A DNA stretch of 57,167 bases from Bacteroidota bacterium (GTDB lineage: Bacteria > Bacteroidota > Bacteroidia > Flavobacteriales > Flavobacteriaceae): assembly GCA_027621175.1 (NCBI GenBank), contig JAQCCM010000008.1:1-57167 (forward strand), read 5' to 3'. Within the stretch, counting starts at the first letter, position 1. Every line of letters starts with the position of its first letter. The notes under the pieces were generated by a model. That model had not been told where the DNA came from. It did not search any database and was given only the letters and a program-made list of their open reading frames with translations. Positions 16,657-25,505 of the stretch are shown in pieces. The position numbers and the translations under genes are program-made.

Positions 16657-16679
16657 TCCAAAATATTAAAACCAAAATT

Positions 16680-16913
16680 ATGTCTGATATTGCATCACGT
16701 GTAAAAGCCATCGTTGTAGATAAACTAGGAGTTGATGAAAACGAAGTAGTTACGGAAGCTAGCTTTACAAACGATTTGGGCGCAGACTCATTAGATACTG
16801 TAGAACTTATAATGGAGTTCGAAAAGGAATTTGATATTCAAATTCCTGATGACCAAGCAGAAAATATTGCTACTGTTGGTCAAGCTATACAATACATAGA
16901 AAAAAGTAATTAA
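16680..16913 (+). CDS. acpP: Acyl carrier protein
   Basis: 77 residues, strongly acidic. Ser37 in [11 protein letters not shown] is the phosphopantetheine attachment site, and [14 protein letters not shown] is the conserved helix III region. It carries acyl chains in type II fatty acid synthesis. It is followed after 9 bases by fabF. Confidence 0.98.
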   Translation: MSDIASRVKAIVVDKLGVDENEVVTEASFTNDLGADSLDTVELIMEFEKEFDIQIPDDQAENIATVGQAIQYIEKSN

Positions 16914-16922
16914 TCATTTTTC

Positions 16923-18173
16923 ATGCTTAGGCGACGCGTTGTCGTAACTGGAATTGGTGCTTTAACCCCAATTGGGAATACCCGAGATGCATATTGGAAT
17001 GCTCTTGTGGCAGGAACAAGCGGTGCAGCACCCATTACCTATTTCGACGCATCTAAATTCAAAACTCAATTTGCGTGCGAGGTCAAAGACTTCGACCCTC
17101 TAGAGCATTTTGATAGAAAGGAAGCGCGTAAAATGGATCGTTTTACGCAGTATGCTATGGTTGCTTCAGATGAAGCCATTCAAGATGCTGGACTAGATCT
17201 AGAAGCTATAGACAAGTCTAAGGTGGGTGTGATTTGGGGCTCTGGAATTGGCGGGTTAGAAACCTTCCAAAACGAAGTGCTAAATTTTGCAGCAGGCAAC
17301 GAGATACCTCGATTTAATCCGTTCTTTATTCCTAAAATGATTGCAGACATAGCGCCTGGAATGATTTCAATTAAGTACGGCTTTAGGGGGCCAAACTTTG
17401 CAACCGTTTCGGCTTGCGCTTCTGCTGCCAACGCCATTATTGACGCCTTAAACTATATTCGTTTGGGTTATGCCGATGTTATGGTTACTGGCGGGTCAGA
17501 GGCTGGCGTGGCAAAAGCAAGTATTGCTGGATTTAACGCCCTTCAAGCACTGTCAACCCGAAATGACGACCCTAAAACTGCTTCAAGACCATTTGACAAA
17601 GACCGAGACGGATTTGTAATGGGCGAAGGCTCAGGAGCGCTTATCCTAGAAAGCCTAGAGCACGCTCAGGCACGCGGCGCAACCATTTATGCCGAAGTAG
17701 CCGGCGGGGGTCTTTCTGCAGACGCCTACCACATAACAGCGCCACACCCCGAAGGACTTGGTGCTATTAGTGTTATGGAAAACTGTATTGCTGACGCCGG
17801 TGTTGAAATCGCTGACGTGGACGCTATTAATATGCATGGAACATCCACGCCGCTAGGAGATGTTGCTGAAACTAAGGCGTTAAAGAAAGTTTTTGGAGAC
17901 CATCTATATTCCATGAATATCAATTCTACCAAATCCATGACGGGGCATTTACTTGGAGCGGCTGGTGCTGTTGAAGCCATATCGTCTATTTTGAGTATCA
18001 AACACGGCATTGTTCCCCCAACCATCAACCACCAAACGGCTGATGAAAACATTGACCCAGATATTAATTTCACTTTCAATACCGCACAAAAAAGAGAAGT
18101 GTCGGTTGCCATGAGCAATACGTTTGGCTTTGGTGGGCACAACGCTTGTATTATATTCAAGAAAATGGACTAG
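16923..18173 (+). CDS. fabF: Beta-ketoacyl-ACP synthase II
   Basis: 416 residues. Thiolase-fold KAS enzyme with nucleophile Cys165 in TVSACASAANAI and the two active-site histidines in NMHGTSTPLGD (near 307) and KSMTGHLLGAAGAVE (near 344). GFGGHNA near the C-terminus is also diagnostic. It condenses malonyl-ACP with acyl-ACP in chain elongation. It sits between acpP and rnc, one base from the rnc ATG. Confidence 0.98.
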   Translation: MLRRRVVVTGIGALTPIGNTRDAYWNALVAGTSGAAPITYFDASKFKTQFACEVKDFDPLEHFDRKEARKMDRFTQYAMVASDEAIQDAGLDLEAIDKSKVGVIWGSGIGGLETFQNEVLNFAAGNEIPRFNPFFIPKMIADIAPGMISIKYGFRGPNFATVSACASAANAIIDALNYIRLGYADVMVTGGSEAGVAKASIAGFNALQALSTRNDDPKTASRPFDKDRDGFVMGEGSGALILESLEHAQARGATIYAEVAGGGLSADAYHITAPHPEGLGAISVMENCIADAGVEIADVDAINMHGTSTPLGDVAETKALKKVFGDHLYSMNINSTKSMTGHLLGAAGAVEAISSILSIKHGIVPPTINHQTADENIDPDINFTFNTAQKREVSVAMSNTFGFGGHNACIIFKKMD

Positions 18174-18174
18174 T

Positions 18175-18924
18175 ATGGGTTTTAAGCGGTTTTTGCGAAC
18201 GAATTCTTCGAAAAAGCATGACCCTTTATTCTCCATTGTTAAAAGTATTACAGGAATTTATCCAAAAGATTTGTCGCTTTATACCCGTGTGTTTACGCAT
18301 ACCTCTATGGAAGAAACAGACGCAGAGGGGAAAAAAATAAATTATGAGCGCTTGGAGTTTTTAGGCGACGCTGTTTTAAACACAATTGTTGCAGCACATC
18401 TATTTAAAGAGCTTCCTCAAAATAACGAAGGATCCCTAACGCTAATGCGATCTAAAATTGTCCGACGAGATTTTTTAAACCAAATTGGTGAACGATTGGG
18501 CTTGATTCAACACCTGTCATCAAACGTACCACAAAAAAACTACGGCCCTGACGTACACGGAAATTTGTTTGAGGCGCTTGTTGGCGCGGTATATTTGGAT
18601 TGCGGTTTTGATGCTTGCGCTACGTTTGTGCATACTTGTATGATTTCACCACATGTGGATTTAATCAAGTTGCATAACAAGGTTTTAAGCTATAAAAGTC
18701 TGTTGGTAGATTGGTTTCAAAAAAACCGATTGCACTACAAATACGAAGTCGTTAGCGATAACGGCGCTGAAAAAACAACACATTATAAAGCCAAACTCTG
18801 GTTGGACAAAAAAGTTGTTGCAACGGCAAGAGCAACCAACAAGAAAAAGGCAATTGAAAAAGTGTCAAAGCGCGCCTATTTCCAGTTTCAACATCAAATT
18901 AAGTTTATTCAAAACAAACATTAA
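18175..18924 (+). CDS. rnc: Ribonuclease III
   Basis: 249 residues from ATG 18175, one base after the fabF stop; longer versions would run inside fabF. The signature ERLEFLGDAVLN lies at residues 58-69 with the metal-binding Glu/Asp, and GNLFEALVGAVYLDCGF supplies the second Asp/Glu pair. A double-stranded RNA-binding domain follows from ~175 (YKSLLVDWFQKN, HYKAKLWLDKKVVATARATNKKKAIEKVS). It processes rRNA precursors and other double-stranded RNA. Confidence 0.97.
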   Translation: MGFKRFLRTNSSKKHDPLFSIVKSITGIYPKDLSLYTRVFTHTSMEETDAEGKKINYERLEFLGDAVLNTIVAAHLFKELPQNNEGSLTLMRSKIVRRDFLNQIGERLGLIQHLSSNVPQKNYGPDVHGNLFEALVGAVYLDCGFDACATFVHTCMISPHVDLIKLHNKVLSYKSLLVDWFQKNRLHYKYEVVSDNGAEKTTHYKAKLWLDKKVVATARATNKKKAIEKVSKRAYFQFQHQIKFIQNKH

Positions 18925-18989
18925 AAAAACAACATCATTGTTTTTACTAGATTAAATTCTACAAGAGTACCGTATCTTAGCCAAAACCT

Positions 18990-19436
18990 ATGGTAACACA
19001 CAAGCTTAACTTCGAAGAAGAAGAGGACGAACAAGACGTTGTTTGCGTACATACAGCATTGCCTTCATACTTGTTTGTTTTTGAGCTTAACAAGCTGCTT
19101 GGGCTATCTCTTTTTAGAACAAAAAAAGATCTTGTGCCCAACGAAGCAAACCATACCTTTGCTGTTTACGAATACAATTGTGCTGTTATGCAACAAACTT
19201 GGCGTGTCGTTGAAAATCGTTTTAACACAACTCAAGCCGAATCGGAGAACAGTCTTTTTGCACAAAGCGAACAGCGCTTTTTCCTCTTTCCTGAACTCGA
19301 ACAAACCGACTTGTTGGTTTGCGCTAATGACCTATCAGACACGGGGCTAAAAAAAATGACTGCAATTGGTCGTGTGATTTCGTGTTACCGATTACCAAAA
19401 AAACTCAATAAAATTAAAAAACAACTGACCTTTTAA
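18990..19436 (+). CDS. IPExxxVDY family protein
   Basis: 148 residues, cytoplasmic, no signal peptide. In Bacteroidota a small protein between rnc and pyk belongs to the IPExxxVDY family; here the name-giving motif appears degenerate as FPELEQTDLLV near residue 103. The N-terminus is acidic (EEEEDEQD). Function unknown. It lies 3 bases before the pyk ATG, so the two are almost certainly co-transcribed. TATCTTAG at 18973-18980 is one base from the -7 consensus. Confidence 0.8.
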   Translation: MVTHKLNFEEEEDEQDVVCVHTALPSYLFVFELNKLLGLSLFRTKKDLVPNEANHTFAVYEYNCAVMQQTWRVVENRFNTTQAESENSLFAQSEQRFFLFPELEQTDLLVCANDLSDTGLKKMTAIGRVISCYRLPKKLNKIKKQLTF

Positions 19437-19438
19437 CC

Positions 19439-20866
19439 ATGCGAAAAATTAAAAAAACCAAAATTGTAGCAACACTAGGCCCTGCATCTTCTAGTAGAGA
19501 TGTAATCAAAGATATGATGCTAAGCGGTGTAAATGTATTCCGTATCAATTTCTCTCACGCAGATTATGATGATGTGCTAGAGCGTATTCAAATTATAAGA
19601 GAGCTAAATGTTGAGCTTGGCTTTCATGTGGGCATTCTTGCCGACCTTCAAGGACCCAAACTCCGCGTTGGTAATATGGCTCCCAACACGCTTGTAGCAG
19701 ACGGGCAAGAAGTCCGCTTTACAACAGAAAAAGTGGACGTAGGAACCGCGGATGCGATCTACATGAACTACAGCCAATTCCCAAAAGATGTCAGTGCTGG
19801 TGAGCGTATTCTTTTGGATGATGGGAAGCTTATTTTCGAGGTCATTGAAACAGATAAAAAGACGAGTGTTACAGCACGCGTAATTCAAGGGGGGGTATTA
19901 AAATCCAAGAAAGGCGTAAATCTACCTAACACAAATATTTCGTTGCCTGCCCTAACCAAAAAGGATGTTGAAGATGCTGTTTTTGCCATTGAACAAAAAG
20001 TCGATTGGATTGCCTTATCGTTTGTGCGTCACAAGCAAGATGTTGAAGATTTGCGTCAACTTATAAAAAAGCACGGCGAATATGATATTCCTATCATTTC
20101 AAAAATTGAAAAACCTGAGGCCCTTGTAAACATAGAAGAAATTGTAAAAGCAAGTAACGGGCTTATGGTGGCTCGTGGCGACTTGGGTGTGGAAGTACCT
20201 GCCGAAGAAGTGCCGTTGGTACAAAAAGAATTGGTGCAACATGCGAAGCTTGCGCGTATTCCTGTAATTGTGGCTACGCAAATGATGGAGTCTATGATTG
20301 ACGGACTTACGCCCACACGTGCCGAAGTAAACGATGTTGCCAACTCGGTTATGGACGGCGCAGATGCTGTGATGCTTTCAGGTGAAACTTCGGTTGGGAA
20401 ATATCCCGTAGAGGTAATTCAAACCATGCGTAAAATTATTGTGGCTGTAGAAAACTCTCCACATATTCAAGTTCCCCTTGGAGCGCCACAAAACAAAAAT
20501 GATCGATTTATTACAAAATCTGTTTGTTACCATGCTGCAATCATGGCAAATGAAATTGAGGCTAAGGCCATTTGTACGCTTACCAATAGTGGCTATACTG
20601 CCTATCAAATTTCGGCTTGGCGTCCTAGTGCGTCTATTTTGGTGTTTACCTCAAATAAACGTATTCTAGCACAACTCAATCTCATATGGGGTGTTAAGGG
20701 ATATTTGTATGAAGGGAATGGAGATACTGACAGTACGGTTAAAGAAGTGAATGAAATCGCAAAAGAAAAAGGGTATGTCGTTGAGGGAGATTCCCTTATC
20801 AATTTAGTGGCCATGCCTGTGGCAGATTTAGGAAAAGTGAACACGCTTCGCGTTTCTATAGCTTAA
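19439..20866 (+). CDS. pyk: Pyruvate kinase
   Basis: 475 residues. KTKIVATLGPAS and FRINFSHADY are the N-terminal barrel motifs, DLQGPKLRVG begins the substrate region, and IPIISKIEKPEALVNIEEI followed by MVARGDLGVEVP forms the active site with the catalytic Lys and metal-binding Glu/Asp. VIVATQMMESM and GADAVMLSGETSVGKYPVE complete the A domain. It converts phosphoenolpyruvate and ADP to pyruvate and ATP in glycolysis. The stop overlaps the convergent dinB stop by 4 bases. Confidence 0.98.
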   Translation: MRKIKKTKIVATLGPASSSRDVIKDMMLSGVNVFRINFSHADYDDVLERIQIIRELNVELGFHVGILADLQGPKLRVGNMAPNTLVADGQEVRFTTEKVDVGTADAIYMNYSQFPKDVSAGERILLDDGKLIFEVIETDKKTSVTARVIQGGVLKSKKGVNLPNTNISLPALTKKDVEDAVFAIEQKVDWIALSFVRHKQDVEDLRQLIKKHGEYDIPIISKIEKPEALVNIEEIVKASNGLMVARGDLGVEVPAEEVPLVQKELVQHAKLARIPVIVATQMMESMIDGLTPTRAEVNDVANSVMDGADAVMLSGETSVGKYPVEVIQTMRKIIVAVENSPHIQVPLGAPQNKNDRFITKSVCYHAAIMANEIEAKAICTLTNSGYTAYQISAWRPSASILVFTSNKRILAQLNLIWGVKGYLYEGNGDTDSTVKEVNEIAKEKGYVVEGDSLINLVAMPVADLGKVNTLRVSIA

Positions 20867-21942
20867 AACCGAAAGCGTAACTGTTCCTCAAGCGGCTGTT
20901 GTTGTTTTTCGTTTTTGAAATTGGATAAGGATACGCCCAACAAGCGAACGGAATCTTGTAGCTCCTCTTGGTACAGTAGTTTTTTGGCCTCCTCTAAAAT
21001 AAGGCTGCCGTCTGAAATATATAGTGGCAGTGTCTTGCTTCGCGTTTGTATGACAAAATCGGAGTATTTGATTTTAAGCGTTATTGTTTTTCCTGCTACT
21101 TTCTTTTTCCCCATGCGTTTTTGTAGTGCGGCTACAATCTCTGCCAAACGCGCTTCCATAAAAATTTCACTCGATAAGTTTTTAGAAAATGTACGCTCTG
21201 CGCCTACCGATTTCGCAATACGCGTAGGTTTTACTTCGCTGGTATGAATCCCGCGTACTACGTTGAAATAGTAATTCCCCGACTTGCCAAATATTTCCGT
21301 CAATTCTTCTTGCGTTCGTTTTTTTAAATCCGCGCCTGTGTAAATTCCTAATTGGTACATTTTGTCAGCCGTTACTTTTCCTATTCCATGGAATTTTCGA
21401 ACATCCAACACTTCCATAAAAGAAAGCACTTCTTCGGGGGGTATGGTTTTTTGACCGTTGGGCTTGTTGTAGTCACTCGCCACTTTTGCCAAAAATTTAT
21501 TAATCGATATGCCCGCCGATGCGGTAAGCTTGGTCTTAGCGAAAATTTTTGCACGAATATCAGCGGCTATTTGTGTTGCCGACAGCATGCCCTTTTTGTT
21601 CTGGGTCACATCCAAATAGGCTTCGTCTAGTGAAAGCGGTTCTACCAAATCGGTGTATTCATAAAAAATCTCCCGAATTTGATTGGAAACCTCTTTGTAG
21701 CGCACGCCGTTTGACGACACAAAAATCAGCTCTGGACATAATTTTTTGGCTTGCCTGCCCGACATCGCACTGCGCACCCCAAATGGGCGTGCTTCATAAC
21801 TGGCTGCTGCAACAACACCGCGTTCAGAGCCTCCGCCAACAGCTATCGGTTTGCCGCGCAGTTCTGGGTTGTCCAACTGCTCTACAGATGCAAAAAAAGC
21901 ATCCATATCAATGTGTACTATTTTACGAATTGGAAAATCCAC
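20863..21942 (-). CDS. dinB: DNA polymerase IV (Y family)
   Basis: 359 residues from a GTG at 21942, giving the start (V/M)DFPIRKIVHIDMDAFF usual for flavobacterial DinB. An ATG at 21996 extends the frame by 18 residues, but that stretch is not conserved in my reading, overlaps the rbfA start by 10 bases and would contain the rbfA -7 element. Catalytic residues: Asp in HIDMDAFFASVEQ and Asp-Glu in SLDEAYLDV. Helix-hairpin-helix and little-finger parts follow (GIGKVTADKMYQLGI, TITLKIKYSDF). It performs translesion synthesis. No visible LexA-type box. Confidence 0.9.
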   Translation of the reverse strand: MDFPIRKIVHIDMDAFFASVEQLDNPELRGKPIAVGGGSERGVVAAASYEARPFGVRSAMSGRQAKKLCPELIFVSSNGVRYKEVSNQIREIFYEYTDLVEPLSLDEAYLDVTQNKKGMLSATQIAADIRAKIFAKTKLTASAGISINKFLAKVASDYNKPNGQKTIPPEEVLSFMEVLDVRKFHGIGKVTADKMYQLGIYTGADLKKRTQEELTEIFGKSGNYYFNVVRGIHTSEVKPTRIAKSVGAERTFSKNLSSEIFMEARLAEIVAALQKRMGKKKVAGKTITLKIKYSDFVIQTRSKTLPLYISDGSLILEEAKKLLYQEELQDSVRLLGVSLSNFKNEKQQQPLEEQLRFRF

Positions 21943-21974
21943 ACGTAAAAATACAGGTTTGGCTGCGTTATTAG

Positions 21975-21982
21975 TACTTTTG
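21975..21982 (+). promoter_or_regulatory. -7 element TACTTTTG for rbfA-lolE
   Basis: TACTTTTG ends 4 bases before the rbfA ATG (21987), which predicts a leaderless or nearly leaderless mRNA. Confidence 0.45.
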
Positions 21983-21986
21983 ATGC

Positions 21987-22349
21987 ATGGAAACACAACG
22001 ACAGAAAAAAATCAACGCGCTGCTGCAACAAGAAATCACAGCTTTGCTGCAAGGCGCCATTCGCGCACAAGGAGTAAAAAACTTAGTCCTTTCGGTTTCC
22101 AAAGTAAGCATTACCGCTGACCTTAGCGTAGCCAAAGTGTATCTATCTATTTTTCCACACGATAAAGCCAAAGAAATTTTGGATGCAATAAAAGGAAATA
22201 AAAATGTGCTAAAACACGATTTGGCGCAGCACCTCCGCAACGATTTACGCAAAGTTCCAAACTTATTGTTTTTCTTAGACGATTCGCTGGAATACATCGA
22301 TGCTATTGAACATTCGCTTACGCGAAAAAACGACCCCTTGAAAGAATAA
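21987..22349 (+). CDS. rbfA: 30S ribosome-binding factor A
   Basis: 120 residues, normal RbfA length. KH-type fold with QQEITALLQGAIRAQG, the strand VSITADLSVAKVYLSIFP, and LRKVPNLLFFLDDSLEY near the C-terminus. It assists late maturation of the 30S subunit and 16S rRNA 5' end. It is followed by the lolE-like permease after one base, a pairing I know from other flavobacteria. Confidence 0.93.
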   Translation: METQRQKKINALLQQEITALLQGAIRAQGVKNLVLSVSKVSITADLSVAKVYLSIFPHDKAKEILDAIKGNKNVLKHDLAQHLRNDLRKVPNLLFFLDDSLEYIDAIEHSLTRKNDPLKE

Positions 22350-22350
22350 G

Positions 22351-23544
22351 ATGCGCTTTACTCGCTTACTGGCATGGCGCTACACCTTTGAACTGCAAAA
22401 AAAAGTAGCGGTTACCCTTATTAGCCGCTTTGCTGCTTTTGTGGTGGGAGTAGCCGTATTTGCCTTTTTTATAGTGCTTGCTGTTTTTGGTGGATTACGG
22501 CAGTTTGGGCTAGAGTTTACACATGCTTTTGATCCGGATATCTATGTTGAATCTGCTACCGCCGAACTCTTTGATATAAACGACAATGCACTTCAAATCG
22601 TGCGCAAGCACGACGATATTGAGGTGGTTTCAGCGACGCTTTCACAAGAAATGATGCTACGGTTTAAAGACCGCACCGCCTTTGCAAATGTTATTGGTGT
22701 GGATTCTTTGTTTCATGCGGTTGTGACTGGCGAAACCATGGTGGGCGAATGGGTAGCCCCCAACACCAACGAAGTCGTTTTGGGCATTGGCGTGTTGTCG
22801 CAACTTGATGGCGCTGCCTATGACCACCCCGAAGGCGTGACGCTTTTGGTGCCAAACCAAAAAAGCAAAAGTGTCCTTAATCAACAGCCTTTTCGAGCGC
22901 AAACGTCCTTAGTACGTGGGGTGTTTCAACTTGGTGAATCCGTGGACGAAACTACAGCCTTTGCCCCGCTTCCTATGGTGCGAGAGCTGTTGCGCATTGC
23001 TCCTGAAAAAGCCTCTGCTCTATACGTAAAACTTGCCCCACAAGCCGACGACCAAAAGGTGCAAGAAAGCCTTCAACGGGCCTTAGGCGATAACTACCGC
23101 GTACTGACCAAAACAGGACGAAACCCAGCCTTGTATAAAATGCTTCAAACCGAACGGGTTGCCGTTATCGGAATTCTCTCGTTAGTGGTGTTGATTGCGT
23201 TGTTTAATGTGGTAGGAGCCATCATTATGACCGTGCTAGAAAAGAAAGAAAACATCAAAACGCTTTACCAACTAGGTGCGCCTGTGGCTAGTTTACAGCG
23301 CGTGTTTTTCACCCAAGGAGTCTTGCTTAGCAGCGTAGGTGGCGGTATTGGGTTTTTGGTGGCACTTGTATTGGTTGTGCTTCAAAAAACCATGCCTTTT
23401 ATTCAAATTCCAGGGTCGTATTTGGCGTATCCAGTAGCCTTGGAGTGGTCTGCCTTTTGGACAGTGCTCATCATAGTTGGAGGATTAAGTACGTTGGTTT
23501 CTTGGCTAACCGCTAAGGTGGTGAAAGGTGTGGTTCGGGGGTGA
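22351..23544 (+). CDS. LolC/E-type ABC transporter permease (lipoprotein release)
   Basis: 397 residues. One N-terminal transmembrane helix (~28-52), a large periplasmic MacB-like domain (~55-265), and three C-terminal helices (~268-295, 318-345, 365-385), the FtsX/LolCE topology. The cytoplasmic segment VLEKKENIKTLYQLGAP is the coupling-helix region that contacts the ATPase (LolD-like), which is not in this window. It probably releases lipoproteins from the inner membrane. Confidence 0.87.
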   Translation: MRFTRLLAWRYTFELQKKVAVTLISRFAAFVVGVAVFAFFIVLAVFGGLRQFGLEFTHAFDPDIYVESATAELFDINDNALQIVRKHDDIEVVSATLSQEMMLRFKDRTAFANVIGVDSLFHAVVTGETMVGEWVAPNTNEVVLGIGVLSQLDGAAYDHPEGVTLLVPNQKSKSVLNQQPFRAQTSLVRGVFQLGESVDETTAFAPLPMVRELLRIAPEKASALYVKLAPQADDQKVQESLQRALGDNYRVLTKTGRNPALYKMLQTERVAVIGILSLVVLIALFNVVGAIIMTVLEKKENIKTLYQLGAPVASLQRVFFTQGVLLSSVGGGIGFLVALVLVVLQKTMPFIQIPGSYLAYPVALEWSAFWTVLIIVGGLSTLVSWLTAKVVKGVVRG

Positions 23545-23559
23545 TGGTTTTTGTAGTTC

Positions 23560-24546
23560 CTATACCCCAACCCCAAAGAGTTCTTCTATTTCGTCGAGTA
23601 CGGCAAACACATCTGCCGAATGGTCTTCGGTAACGAGGCGTTGGCGGTAAGGTTTAAAATCGGAAATGCCTTTAAAATAGTTGGTATAGTGGCGGCGGGT
23701 TTCAAATACTCCTAGCTTTTCGCCTTTCCAGTCAATGGCCATTTCTAAGTGGCGGCGAGCCATGGTCGCGCGCTCCGCTAGGCTTGGTGGTTCGGCATGC
23801 GTGCCGTGTTTAAAAAAGTGTTTTACTTCGTTAAAAAACCATGGGTTTCCAATACTGGCTCTACCAATCATCGCACCATCAAGGCCAAAATCATCGCGCA
23901 TTTCTACGGCCCGCTCGGGTGAGTTTACATCGCCATTTCCAAAAACAGGAATATGCATTCTGGAATTGTTTTTTACGGCTGCTATTTGCGTCCAGTCGGC
24001 AGCGCCTTTATACATCTGCGCGCGTGTTCTGCCATGTATGGAAATCGCTTTTGCGCCTACGTCTTGCAGTCGCTCGGCAACCTCCACAATTTGAATACTG
24101 TCGTGATCCCAACCCAAACGTGTTTTTACCGTTATGGGCAAGTTCGTGCGCTTTACCATTTCTGCGGTCAAGGAAACCATCAGCGGAATGTCTTTTAAAA
24201 TCCCTGCGCCTGCGCCTTTAGACACCACTTTTTTTACAGGGCATCCAAAATTAATATCAATAATATCTGGGTTTGTTTTTTCGACAATATCCACGGACTG
24301 CAACATGGAGTCGAGGTTTGCGCCAAATATTTGTATCCCCACAGGACGTTCTGCCTCATAAATATCCAGTTTCATTACGCTTTTGGCTGCGTCACGGATT
24401 AGTCCTTCGCTCGAAATAAACTCGGTGTAAACCACATCGGCACCTTGCTCTTTACAAAGGGCTCTAAACGGTGGGTCGCTGACATCCTCCATGGGTGCCA
24501 ACAGTAGCGGAAAATCGCCTAGTGCTATGTCGCCAATTTTTACCAT
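23560..24546 (-). CDS. dusB: tRNA-dihydrouridine synthase
   Basis: 328 residues, TIM-barrel flavoenzyme. LLAPMEDVSDPPFRALCK is the FMN-binding start, DINFGCPVKKVVSKGAGAG carries the catalytic Cys, LPITVKTRLGWD and SIHGRTRAQMYKG are conserved, and GNGDVNSPE and GAMIGRASIGNPWFF close the barrel. It reduces specific uridines in tRNA D loops. Its ATG overlaps the stop of the upstream membrane protein by one base (TGATG). Confidence 0.95.
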   Translation of the reverse strand: MVKIGDIALGDFPLLLAPMEDVSDPPFRALCKEQGADVVYTEFISSEGLIRDAAKSVMKLDIYEAERPVGIQIFGANLDSMLQSVDIVEKTNPDIIDINFGCPVKKVVSKGAGAGILKDIPLMVSLTAEMVKRTNLPITVKTRLGWDHDSIQIVEVAERLQDVGAKAISIHGRTRAQMYKGAADWTQIAAVKNNSRMHIPVFGNGDVNSPERAVEMRDDFGLDGAMIGRASIGNPWFFNEVKHFFKHGTHAEPPSLAERATMARRHLEMAIDWKGEKLGVFETRRHYTNYFKGISDFKPYRQRLVTEDHSADVFAVLDEIEELFGVGV

Positions 24547-25412
24547 CAGGGCGTAAAGGTAGTTTGAATTCCTTTTCCAATTTCAGTGTCCCAAAATTGC
24601 ATCATTTTTCCGTTTTTAACCCAATACACACGCGGCGGTGCGCTTCCAATCAAATCAAAAAACGTGTTTACATCTATCATTTGATAGGGGTAATTGGTGT
24701 TTGTGATGCTATTAAATTGTGCAACGGTGGTATCGCCCTCTTCAAAAAACAGAGCAACTACTTGAGGTAGTTCGATGCCTGCGCGTTGGAGCTCCGCCAA
24801 TTCTTGTGCTGCCTCTTGGCAATGCTCGCAGCTTAGGTTAAGCACCGCGACCAAATAATTCCCTGTGGCAAAATCAATTTCTGAAGTGTTCTCAAATGCA
24901 GGGAGTTTAGACACTACTTCATCGGGTTCGGTTTGTATGGGCCATATCAACACCGCAGCAGCAAATAATGCCGGAAGAAATGCCCATGTAAGCCATGATT
25001 TTTTTCCAAATTTGAATTTGTAGCGCAACAAAAATCCGTTTACGACCAAAAGAATGGCGTTTTTCCCAAGCGATGCTAAAGGCGTCATACTGATCATTTC
25101 ACCAAAACAACCGCAGTTGCTTGTGTCACCGAGGAAAACCAAATACCCCAAGTGAAGCGAAAAAGCAACCAAGAGCCAAAAACTAAATCGCAGCAAAAAG
25201 CGTGAATAATATGGAAGTAAAAGCCCTAAACCAAGCCAGATTTCAAGGGAAATAATAGCGCGTGTTGCCCATGCGCCATAAAAACGATTGGGTACAAGAC
25301 CTTGTTGCTCCAACAGGATTTCAAAAAATCCTGGGGCAATAGCTTTGGTATAAGCCGAAAACAAAAAAGTGGTTGCGAAGAAAACCTGTAAGATGTTGCG
25401 TAAATGTGTCAT
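24546..25412 (-). CDS. MauE/DoxX-like membrane protein fused to a thioredoxin-like domain
   Basis: 288 residues. The first ~160 contain about five hydrophobic helices of the MauE/DoxX type, with SNCGCFGEM (a CxC motif) in the loop after the third. A periplasmic domain from ~175 follows, with [20 protein letters not shown], a CxxC redox motif (CEHC) at the start of a thioredoxin-like fold, and [13 protein letters not shown], the usual cis-Pro region. A thiol-redox role in the envelope is likely; partners are unknown. It heads a two-gene unit with dusB. Confidence 0.8.
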   Translation of the reverse strand: MTHLRNILQVFFATTFLFSAYTKAIAPGFFEILLEQQGLVPNRFYGAWATRAIISLEIWLGLGLLLPYYSRFLLRFSFWLLVAFSLHLGYLVFLGDTSNCGCFGEMISMTPLASLGKNAILLVVNGFLLRYKFKFGKKSWLTWAFLPALFAAAVLIWPIQTEPDEVVSKLPAFENTSEIDFATGNYLVAVLNLSCEHCQEAAQELAELQRAGIELPQVVALFFEEGDTTVAQFNSITNTNYPYQMIDVNTFFDLIGSAPPRVYWVKNGKMMQFWDTEIGKGIQTTFTP

Positions 25413-25425
25413 AACTTCATTTTGT

Positions 25426-25433
25426 CAAAAATA
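25426..25433 (-). promoter_or_regulatory. -7 element TATTTTTG for the MauE-like/dusB unit
   Basis: TATTTTTG on the minus strand (25433-25426), 13 bases before the ATG at 25412. Confidence 0.45.
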
Positions 25434-25453
25434 ACTTTTCTTTGGCACTTTGG

Positions 25454-25483
25454 TTGCCTCAAGGCTTGCATGGTGTATCTTTG
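25454..25483 (+). promoter_or_regulatory. Consensus Bacteroidota promoter for lepA
   Basis: TTG at 25454-25456, 19-base spacer, TATCTTTG at 25476-25483. This is the best complete -33/-7 pair in the window and lies 22 bases before the lepA ATG. Confidence 0.65.
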
Positions 25484-25505
25484 TTCGCTAAGGCGATTAT
25501 TCAAT

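Noticed and set aside
17726-18160. Minus-strand open frame opposite fabF
   Set aside because: Entirely inside a highly conserved gene with all active-site residues; no start context or recognisable domain.
21943-21996. N-terminal 18-codon extension of dinB from an ATG at 21996
   Set aside because: Not conserved in my reading, overlaps rbfA head to head and covers its -7 element; the GTG at 21942 gives the family-like start.
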